Positions 56,229-64,000 of a stretch of 64,000 nt of DNA are shown here, piece after piece (the stretch's first letter is position 1; the number at the start of each line of letters is the position of its first letter). Below the pieces are notes generated by a model. It saw nothing but the letters and a program-made list of their open reading frames with translations, made no database searches and was not told the DNA's origin. The stretch spans positions 13,377 to 77,376 of the forward strand of contig NZ_QJSR01000006.1 of the NCBI RefSeq assembly GCF_003217095.1. The letters run 5' to 3'. The stretch is from Rhizobium sp. PP-CC-3A-592. GTDB lineage: Bacteria > Pseudomonadota > Alphaproteobacteria > Rhizobiales > Rhizobiaceae. The translations under genes were made by a program, and so were the position numbers.

Positions 56229-56487
56229 ATTCTCGTTTAAGCACGCAGCATCAATTCCCGGATCCTCTTATGCCCCATGAATGGCGCACAGCACCGGTCA
56301 CCCCGCGCGACCCGGCACATGCGCATTCTACGCGCCATCCTGGATGGGGGTCATGTTGGTGAAATAGGCGCCTTGAACCAATTCAAACCTGCGACCCTCA
56401 TACATCAATGCATCAGCCGCACTAAACGAGTCGTAGATTTTTGCACCAAATGGTGCTAGATCAGCTATTCATGTGCGGGAACTAGAT
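56229..56487. other. Intergenic region before the second VapBC
   Basis: About 260 bases with no recognisable gene; it must contain the promoter for vapB. AT content rises toward 56440-56470. Confidence 0.3.
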
Positions 56488-56688
56488 ATGCGATCCACCA
56501 TAAATCTCGACGACAATCTCCTGGAACGGGCCAAGTCCCTCACGGGCACGACGGAGACTGCAGCTCTTGTTCGACAAGCGCTGGAGACGCTGGTGCGTGT
56601 GGAATCTGGAAAAAGGCTGATCGCGCTTGGCGGCTCTATGCCCGAGGCCAAGGCGTCGCCTCGCCGGCGAAGCGACGTAGCCAAGTGA
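56488..56688 (+). CDS. vapB: VapB-type antitoxin (type II, pfam09957-like)
   Basis: 66 aa. MRSTINLDDNLLERAKSLTG is the ribbon-helix-helix-like start, LVRQALETLVRVESGKRLIA the second helix, and LGGSMPEAKASPRRRSD the conserved tail that contacts the toxin. Start at ATG 56488, 7 bases after GCGGGA. Different VapB family from the one at 32.8 kb. Stop overlaps vapC by 4 bases. Confidence 0.88.
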   Translation: MRSTINLDDNLLERAKSLTGTTETAALVRQALETLVRVESGKRLIALGGSMPEAKASPRRRSDVAK

Positions 56689-57068
56689 TCCTGGTAGACA
56701 CCTCAATTTGGATAGATCATTTTCGACACGGAGACGCAGAGCTAAGAAGAATCATCAATGATGATAGTTTGCTCTGCCACCCTTTCGTTGTCGGCGAACT
56801 GGCGCTTGGTATCCTTCGAGAACGGGATGAAGTTCTTGCTTTCCTGGCAGCTCAACGCGAAGCAATGATCGCGAGCCATGCAGAGGTAATGACGATAATT
56901 GATCGCCATTCGATATTCAGCATGGGGATCGGTTACACGGACGCGCACTTGTTGACATCAACACTGCTGGAAAAGCGGTCTAGTTTGTGGACAAGAGATA
57001 AGCGCCTGGCGGCCGCAGCACAGAAAGTCGGTGCGGCGCTTCATCCATACGCGCAAGCCTCTCATTAG
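56685..57068 (+). CDS. vapC: VapC-type PIN domain ribonuclease toxin
   Basis: 127 aa. Acidic residues in LVDTSIWIDHFR, GELALGIL, IGYTDAHLL and LWTRDKRL. Start is GTG at 56685, within the GTGA overlap with the antitoxin stop. Would cleave tRNA or rRNA when freed. Confidence 0.88.
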   Translation: MILVDTSIWIDHFRHGDAELRRIINDDSLLCHPFVVGELALGILRERDEVLAFLAAQREAMIASHAEVMTIIDRHSIFSMGIGYTDAHLLTSTLLEKRSSLWTRDKRLAAAAQKVGAALHPYAQASH

Positions 57069-57409
57069 AACCGCAACGCAGGACCGCTCAGCAATATGAA
57101 GCCCTTGAACCAACACGAACCGGCGATCCAGATCGACACCATGGTTCATGAGAATATTGAAAGGAGCCTTCTCCCTTAAGCTGCTCGACCCCACAGATGA
57201 TCTACTGAGAGGATGCGAGGTGCTGAATGCAGGGGACAGCTTTAACGCCTTTTCTAAGCCGAAAAATTCCTTATCCGCACTGTGAATAGACCGGAATGGT
57301 GACGAGTACGGGACGCTTCAGTACCGCGTCCATTATTGCGAGAGATCCACCAAGAACATTGCCAGAAGTTCGAAGCCCTGTTCGGCAGGAAGCTACGCGT
57401 TGATGCGGA
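57069..57409. other. Intergenic stretch between convergent genes
   Basis: About 340 bases between the VapC stop and the last gene of the peptide importer, which converge. No gene recognised; no convincing terminator hairpin with T-run found. Confidence 0.3.
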
Positions 57410-58473
<1,064 letters not shown>

Positions 58474-58477
<4 letters not shown>

Positions 58478-59499
58478 GCGAATTCCTCGGGAGACAGGAC
58501 GGTGCGCCGGAGCGCGCTTCGCTCCGGCTCTTCCAGAACGCAAAGGGCAGCCTGCGTGCCGATCTTGCGCAACGGCGGCCGCTCTAGGCAGGCGGGTCTG
58601 GCAAAGGCGCAGCGGGGTGCAAAACCGCACCCTTCACCAATCCTGTCGGGCGTCGGCGGAATGCCGGGAATGGACTTCAACCGGGCGAGGCGCGGACCCG
58701 TCAAAGGCGGTATCGAGCCCATCAGGCCCCAGCTATAGGGGTGGAGCGGGCTTGCGAAAATCGCCTCCGTCTCTCCGCGCTCGATGATGCGCCCGGCATA
58801 CATGACGGCGACGCGATCGGCGACTTCGGAGACCACGCCCATGTCATGCGTGATGAGGATGATGGCGGAGCCAAAATCCTTGCGCAGGCGCAGCAGGAGA
58901 TCGAGCACCTGCGCCTGCACCGTGACGTCGAGCGCCGTGGTCGGCTCGTCAGCCACCAGGAGTGCCGGATTGCAGGAGAGGGCCATGGCGATCACCGCAC
59001 GCTGGCGCATGCCGCCCGAAAGCTGATGGGGATAGCGATCGACCGCTTCCTGCGGATTGGAGAGACCGACCTCGCCCAGGAGCTCGACCGCCCGCTTCTT
59101 CGCAGCCCGGGCGGAGATCGCCTCATGGGCGCGGATCTGCTCGGCGATCTGCCAGCCGATCGTATAGACGGGGTTAAGCGCCGTCATCGGGTCCTGCGAG
59201 ATCAGGCCGATCTCCCTGCCGCGGATGCGGCGCAGTTCGCCGGGGTTAAGATCGAGAATGCCGCGCCCGCGGAATGCGACCATGCCGTCAACGCTGGTCG
59301 TCTTGCGGTCGTGGAGGCCGAGCAGCGAGAGCAGCGTCACGGACTTGCCGGAGCCCGATTCGCCGACGATCGAGAGGATCTCGCCCTCATGCACCGAAAA
59401 GGAGACATCGCGGACAGCCTTCACCATGCCGCGGTCTGTGGCAAAGGAGACGGTCAGGCCGTTGACGTCGAGAAGGATGGGTTTTTTCGCTACGGTCAT
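58474..59499 (-). CDS. ABC peptide importer ATP-binding protein, DppD/OppD type
   Basis: 341 aa. Walker A GESGSGKSV, signature QLSGGMRQRA, Walker B ALLVADEPTTALD, His in ITHD, and a C-terminal CGFAPRCAFARPAC cysteine motif. Partner ATPase to the next gene. ATG 59499 chosen; the frame upstream lacks homology and would overlap the permease gene. Confidence 0.88.
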
Positions 59500-59503
59500 G
59501 GCT

Positions 59504-60475
59504 TCAGCTCTCCCGGACACGCGGATCGATGAGGACGTAGACGACGTCGACCAGCGCATTGGCGACCACCACAAAGAACGAAGCATACATGACAGTGCCG
59601 AGCACCATGGGCAGGTCGAGATTGAGGAGCGCCTGGTAGGTCAGCCGGCCAACGCCGTTCAGCCCGAACACGACCTCCGTCAGCAGCGCCGAGCCGCCGA
59701 CCAGCACGCCGAAATCGAGACCGAACATGGTGACGAAAGGGATGAGCGAGGTGCGCAGCGCATGGCGGATCATGACCCGCGCAGGGCTCAAGCCCTTGGC
59801 GCGCGCGGTGCGGATGAAGTCCTCTTGGTAAGCCTCCACCAGATTGGCACGCAGCACCCGGCCGTAGATGCCGATATAGAGGGCCGCGAGCGTGAACCAG
59901 GGAATAATCAGCGTCTTGAACCAGCCCCAGGGGTCGGTCAGCAGCGGTTTATAGCCGAGCGAGGGAACCCAGGAGAAGAAAACCGTGTCGTGGAAGCGGC
60001 TCTGGGTAATGAGGTTCATGACCTCGCCCAGCCAGTAGACCGGCATGGAAACCCCAATCAGCGCCAGCACCATCAGCCCACGGTCGAGCAGCGTATCGCG
60101 CGACTGGGCCGCGACGACGCCGACAAAGATGCCGCCGATGACCCAGAGCACGGCGGCACCGGCAACCAGCGACAGGGTGACGGGCGCCGCCTGCGCGACG
60201 GCCGGCACGATGCGCATGCCCCGGTTGACAAAGGACGTCAGATCCTGCGTGACGAACAGGCGGTTCATCATGATGACGTACTGGACGGGCAGCGGCCGGT
60301 CGAAGCCGAAATCCTTGCGGATGGCTTCCACCGTTTCGGGAGACGCATTGCGACCGGCGAGACGCGCAGCCGGATCGGACCCCGGCGTGGCGAAGAAGAT
60401 GAGGAAGACAAGCGCGGAGATGCCGATCATGACGAAGAGCATCTGGCCGAGGCGCTGGAGAACGGCAAAAATCAT
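59504..60475 (-). CDS. ABC peptide importer permease, DppB/OppB type
   Basis: 323 aa, six helices; long N-terminal periplasmic loop with ARLAGRNASPETVEAIRKDF typical of DppB; EAA loop EDFIRTARAKGLSPARVMIRHA. ATG 60475 preferred because the helix-forming start (IFAVLQRLGQMLFV) follows directly. Confidence 0.88.
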   Translation of the reverse strand: MIFAVLQRLGQMLFVMIGISALVFLIFFATPGSDPAARLAGRNASPETVEAIRKDFGFDRPLPVQYVIMMNRLFVTQDLTSFVNRGMRIVPAVAQAAPVTLSLVAGAAVLWVIGGIFVGVVAAQSRDTLLDRGLMVLALIGVSMPVYWLGEVMNLITQSRFHDTVFFSWVPSLGYKPLLTDPWGWFKTLIIPWFTLAALYIGIYGRVLRANLVEAYQEDFIRTARAKGLSPARVMIRHALRTSLIPFVTMFGLDFGVLVGGSALLTEVVFGLNGVGRLTYQALLNLDLPMVLGTVMYASFFVVVANALVDVVYVLIDPRVRES

Positions 60476-60485
60476 CGGCGTTCCC

Positions 60486-61535
60486 TCAGACCAGTTTCGT
60501 GCGCGGATCGAGCGCATCGCGGATGCTGTCACCAAGCACGTTCAGCGACAGGACGGTGAGTGCGATGGCGATGCCGGGCGCCAGCGCCACGGCGGGACGG
60601 GTGTAGAGCAGCGTCTGTCCATCCTGGATGATCGTACCCCAGCTTGCATCCGGCGCCTGTACCCCGATCGACAGGAAGGAAAGCGAGGATTCCGTGATGA
60701 TGTTCAGCGCCATCATCAACGGCACGAAGACGATCAGCATAGTGGACACGTTGGGAAGGATATCGTTGACGAGGATGCGCCAGGCGGGGATGCCGAGGCC
60801 CTTTGCCGCCAGCACGAACTCGCTCTTCTTCAGCGCCATGACGCGGCCGCGCACGGGGCGCGCGACATAGGGGACGTAGATGATGCCGATGATGACGATG
60901 GGTAGCAGGAGGCTGTCCCCGGTGATCTCGATCGGCCCGATGACGATGCCGTGCGACAAAAGAACGATGGAGAGCGATATGGCGAGGAGATAGACCGGAA
61001 AGGCCCAGAGGATATCGAGGATGCGCGAGAGGATCTGGTCGGTGATGCCGCCGAAGAAGCCGGCGGTGATGCCGATGACGGCCGCCAGCATGAGACAGAT
61101 GACCGTCGCGGATGTCGCGATCAGCAGCGAATTCCGCCCGCCGTAGAGAAGCCGCGCGGCAACGTCGCGTCCCTGCGTATCCGCGCCGAGGAAATACTGC
61201 GCGCCGTACGTCGGGCCGATGGGGGTGACGCCGAGGCCTATGCCTTCTGTGGAAGCCTGCATGACCTTGACCCGCTTGCCATCGACGGTGATGCGCGCCG
61301 AAAGGTTCGAGCGGAACGGGTCCGTCGCGGCGACATAGCCCGCATAGAGCGGCGCCGACAGGCTGGAGACCACGATGAGGACGAGCACGATGGCTGCAAG
61401 GACCGTCGGCTTGTCGCGCCGCATCAGCAGCCAGGCCCGGCGCCACGGGCTTGCACCCACCCGCTTGCCCGCAGTTTCGTCCGGCATATCGGGGATGAAG
61501 GCGTCGGGGGAGGCGATATCGGACGGGATGCTCAT
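60486..61535 (-). CDS. ABC peptide importer permease, DppC/OppC type
   Basis: 349 aa, six helices. N-terminal cytoplasmic OppC segment (WRRAWLLMRRDKPTVLAA) then a helix ending in APLYAGY; ADTQGRDVAARLLYGGRNSL; EAA loop SEFVLAAKGLGIPAWRILVN. ATG 61535 follows GGAGGTGCC, an excellent ribosome site. Unusually, it precedes the B-type permease gene. Confidence 0.88.
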   Translation of the reverse strand: MSIPSDIASPDAFIPDMPDETAGKRVGASPWRRAWLLMRRDKPTVLAAIVLVLIVVSSLSAPLYAGYVAATDPFRSNLSARITVDGKRVKVMQASTEGIGLGVTPIGPTYGAQYFLGADTQGRDVAARLLYGGRNSLLIATSATVICLMLAAVIGITAGFFGGITDQILSRILDILWAFPVYLLAISLSIVLLSHGIVIGPIEITGDSLLLPIVIIGIIYVPYVARPVRGRVMALKKSEFVLAAKGLGIPAWRILVNDILPNVSTMLIVFVPLMMALNIITESSLSFLSIGVQAPDASWGTIIQDGQTLLYTRPAVALAPGIAIALTVLSLNVLGDSIRDALDPRTKLV

Positions 61536-61591
61536 GGCACCTCCTGCAAGCGTCTGGCGATCGGGAACCACTGAAGTCTTGACGGGACCGT

Positions 61592-61628
61592 CCAGCGGTG
61601 TGGAGCCTTCAAGGCCACACACCGCTGG
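61592..61628 (-). other. Intercistronic hairpin between binding-protein and permease genes
   Basis: CCAGCGGTGTG (61592-61602) pairs perfectly with CACACCGCTGG (61618-61628), with an inner GCCT/AGGC stem in the loop. It starts 7 bases after the binding-protein stop and has no downstream T-run on the transcribed strand. Likely stabilises the binding-protein message. Confidence 0.75.
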
Positions 61629-61634
61629 CCTTTT

Positions 61635-63332
61635 CTACTTCACCCAGGACTGGGCGATGTTCCAGCGGTTCTGCTTGTTGAACACGTAGTTCCCGAGGCG
61701 GGCGGAGGTGAAATTCACGCTCTTCGGTGTGAAGAGCGGGGCTAGCGGAGCCTGCTCCATGAAGCCCTTGTCGACCTCTGCCCAAAGGACGTTGGCGGCG
61801 TCCTGGTCGGTCAGCGCCGTGGTCATCGCCTGCTTCATCTTCGCGTCCAGTGCCTTGTTGCAGTAACCGGCAATGTTGACGGATGCGTCGGAGCCCTTGT
61901 TGAACGAGCTGCAGGACAGGAGCACGTTCAGGAAATTGGAGGCAGCGGGATAATCCTGGTACCACTGGCTGACGCTGATCTGGACGTTGTTGTTGGTGTT
62001 CTGGATGTAGGTGAACTGGATGTTGGGCGAGATCGCCTTCATCGACGCGTCGTAGCCGAGTTCGGTGAGGACGCTGGCGATATAGGTGCCGATGCCGCGG
62101 GCGACCGCATTGTCCTCGGCAATGACCGTGACCTTCTGCCCTTTGGTGCCGCTCTCGTCCACCAGCGCCTGCGCCTTCTCCATGTCCGGCTCGGACCAGC
62201 TTTCGCCGGGCGCCTTGGTATAGAGGCAGCTATCGACGTGGCCGGGGAAGTCCGGCGGCAGGATCTGGCAGACCGGCTGGGCGAGCACTTCGCCGCCGAA
62301 GAGGCCGACGAGCGCATCACGATCCAGCGCATAGTTGACCGCCTGGCGCACCTTCACATTGTCGAAGGGGGCAAGGTTGGTGTTCATCGGGGCATACCAG
62401 AAGGCGGCCAGCGGATCGATATGCACCTGGCTTGCATATTTCGCGCCGATTTCCGGCAGCCGGTCTGAGGGCGGCGTGTCGAACATCCAGTCGATCTGCC
62501 CGTTGATGATGGCGTTGATCGCCGCTTCCTCGGTCAGACCAAACTTGTAGACGACCTCGTCGGCATAGCCGTCCGGCTGCGCGTCGACGCTCCATTCCTT
62601 GAAGGAAGGGTTGCGCTTCAGCACCATCTCGGCGTTCGGGTCGTAGCTGGCGATCATGTAGGCGCCGGTTCCGGGGATGGGCGTGGTGCCGGCGTCGGTC
62701 AGCGGTGCGTCGGCCGGCAGGATCGAGGCGTGGGGCACGGCGAGCTTCGAGAGGATTTCGGCGTCCGGCGCAACGAGGTTGATCGTCACCGTTCCAGCCG
62801 TGTCGTCACCCGTCACGCCGCCTTCCAGCGTGCAGCTTTCCGGCGTCGCGATGCAGGCATCGGCCCCGACGATGCCATTGTAGAAGCTGCCCGTCGTCGG
62901 CCCCTTGATCTTGAAGATGCGCTGGAACGAGGCGACGACGTCGGCGGGGGTGACGTCCTTACCGTTCGAGAACTTGATGCCCTTGCGGATCTTGAAAACA
63001 TAGGTCTTGCCGTCATTGGTGGGCTCCGGCAGGGCCTCGGCGATCGATGGCACGATGTCGAAGCCATCGGTGCCGGCCGCCTGCTTGAACTTCACGAGGC
63101 CATCATAGGTCATCTGGAAGATCTGCCAGAACTGGGCCGTGTAGTTGATCATCGGATCCACGGTGCCGGCGGCCGAGACGGCGGCGAGCGTGAGGGTACC
63201 GCCGCGATGCTCGGTCATGAGGGCCGCGCGATCCTGCGCCTGCGCGGTACCGCCAAGCGCCGTCTGGGCGAGAAGGCAGGTCGCGAGCATGGTGCCCGCG
63301 TGTCGTGTCAGCTGTTTCAGGCGAATGGTCAT
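61635..63332 (-). CDS. ABC peptide importer substrate-binding protein (family 5)
   Basis: 565 aa. Sec-type leader RLKQLTRHAGTMLATCLLAQ with AQAQ cleavage. Typical family 5 markers: YVFKIRKGIKFSNGKDVTPA, RQAVNYALDRDAL and a C-terminal APLFTPKSVNFTSAR segment. Binds di- or oligopeptides or nickel-like ligands in the periplasm. First importer gene; a hydrolase gene lies 66 bases upstream. Confidence 0.88.
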   Translation of the reverse strand: MTIRLKQLTRHAGTMLATCLLAQTALGGTAQAQDRAALMTEHRGGTLTLAAVSAAGTVDPMINYTAQFWQIFQMTYDGLVKFKQAAGTDGFDIVPSIAEALPEPTNDGKTYVFKIRKGIKFSNGKDVTPADVVASFQRIFKIKGPTTGSFYNGIVGADACIATPESCTLEGGVTGDDTAGTVTINLVAPDAEILSKLAVPHASILPADAPLTDAGTTPIPGTGAYMIASYDPNAEMVLKRNPSFKEWSVDAQPDGYADEVVYKFGLTEEAAINAIINGQIDWMFDTPPSDRLPEIGAKYASQVHIDPLAAFWYAPMNTNLAPFDNVKVRQAVNYALDRDALVGLFGGEVLAQPVCQILPPDFPGHVDSCLYTKAPGESWSEPDMEKAQALVDESGTKGQKVTVIAEDNAVARGIGTYIASVLTELGYDASMKAISPNIQFTYIQNTNNNVQISVSQWYQDYPAASNFLNVLLSCSSFNKGSDASVNIAGYCNKALDAKMKQAMTTALTDQDAANVLWAEVDKGFMEQAPLAPLFTPKSVNFTSARLGNYVFNKQNRWNIAQSWVK

Positions 63333-63398
63333 GATCGTCGTTCCCTTGTTGTTATGGTTTTGGCGTTGTCATGCGTCTTTATGCTTGTGGCTGGACCG

Positions 63399-64000
63399 TC
63401 AGGGTGCCGTTTCCGCGAGGAAGGCTCCCACCACGGCCATGCAGTCTTCCCGTTCCTCCACATGCGGCATGTGGCTCGACTGCTCGAAGATGGTCCAGCG
63501 GACGTCCGGGATCTCATCGGCATAGGGCTGGACGCAGGCTTCCGTCGCCTCGTCGAAGCGACCGGATATCAGCAGCGTCGGCACGGAAATGGTCGAAAGA
63601 CGGCCGACGATCGACCAGTCCTTCATGGTGCCGATGACGTGGAACTCGTTGGGGCCGTTCATGGTGTGGTAGACGGTCGGGTCCGCAGCGATCGCATCGA
63701 ACGTGCGCTGGACCTCCGGCGGCATGGGCACGACGCGGCAGACATGACGCTGGTTGAAGACGTCGGTCGCCGCGGCATAATCCGCGCTGTCCGTCGTTTT
63801 CGCCTGCTCGTGCTCAAGAAGGGTTTCCTGCACGTCCTCCGGCAGCTCCCGGCGCAGCCGGTTGGCTTCCGAGATCCAGGTGTGCATGGAGGCCGGTGAA
63901 TTGGCGATGATCAGGGCCTTGAGGCCTTCCGGCCGGTCGACGGCGAATTCCGCACCCAGCATGCCGCCCCAGGACTGCCCGAGTAGGCAATAAGCCTGGC
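63399..64000 (-). CDS. Alpha/beta hydrolase, proline iminopeptidase family (partial; N-terminus beyond right edge)
   Basis: At least 200 aa are visible. Nucleophile elbow GQSWGGML at the window edge, acid in SGRFDEAT, His in SSHMPHVEE: full Ser-Asp-His triad. This is the C-terminal two thirds of a peptidase S33 protein that would remove N-terminal proline or related residues. Next to a peptide importer it probably trims imported peptides. Its start lies outside the window. Confidence 0.85.
   Translation of the reverse strand, partial: QAYCLLGQSWGGMLGAEFAVDRPEGLKALIIANSPASMHTWISEANRLRRELPEDVQETLLEHEQAKTTDSADYAAATDVFNQRHVCRVVPMPPEVQRTFDAIAADPTVYHTMNGPNEFHVIGTMKDWSIVGRLSTISVPTLLISGRFDEATEACVQPYADEIPDVRWTIFEQSSHMPHVEEREDCMAVVGAFLAETAP

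Overview
This 64-kb window comes from a high-GC alphaproteobacterium, most likely a Rhizobiaceae-type member of the Hyphomicrobiales. The grounds are the gene content: HWE-family histidine kinase, a rhizobial-style group II intron inside an IS256 copy, a hydantoinase/polyamine-type importer cluster, small conserved rhizobial hypotheticals, and several solute-binding-protein ABC operons. The mix of catabolic operons with toxin-antitoxin modules and mobile debris suggests a secondary replicon or an accessory chromosomal region. All calls come from reading the sequence; no database search was run.

Layout. (1) 1-4.4 kb: the 5' end of a giant BapA-type adhesin gene (minus strand, running off the left edge) with about 375 Asp-Ala dipeptides, preceded by an AraC regulator and a cluster of 9-bp repeats. 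(2) 4.4-9.4 kb: a CheB-CheR-PAS-HWE hybrid kinase and a stand-alone CheB. (3) 9.5-11.8 kb: a group II intron with an intact maturase, abutting the frameshifted 3' remnant of an IS256 transposase. (4) 12.1-29.3 kb: one long minus-strand catabolic operon, made of a sugar-type ABC importer, two FGGY kinases, a HAD phosphatase, an SMP-30 lactonase, a split transketolase, an SDR, a cupin, an iron-type alcohol dehydrogenase and a three-gene biotin carboxylase. It is faced by a divergent MocR-type regulator plus a PRISE-like reductase (29.4-31.9 kb). (5) 31.9-43.8 kb: an accessory region with VapBC, a decayed Fic copy, an RNase HI, a VOC pseudogene, small hypotheticals, a MarR/flavin-monooxygenase pair, an integrase remnant, a zinc alcohol dehydrogenase and the 3' half of a tRNA-Ser, which looks like an integration scar. 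(6) 43.9-54.4 kb: a MalT-like regulator followed by hydantoinase/oxoprolinase B and A and a polyamine-type ABC importer. (7) 54.9-57.1 kb: an intact Fic protein and a second VapBC. (8) 57.4-64 kb: an oligopeptide-type ABC importer with a proline iminopeptidase-like hydrolase cut by the right edge.

How the genes work together. The operon at 12-29 kb reads as a complete uptake-and-breakdown route for an unidentified polyol, sugar or branched sugar: import, oxidation (SDR, alcohol dehydrogenase), phosphorylation (two kinases), two-carbon transfer by the split transketolase, lactone hydrolysis, and a biotin-dependent carboxylation whose substrate is unknown. Unusual residues in the biotin carboxylase and in the facing MocR regulator (Arg where the PLP lysine should be) make it the best candidate here for an undescribed pathway. 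The three importer operons each carry a strong hairpin between the binding-protein gene and the first permease gene, probably to set expression ratios.
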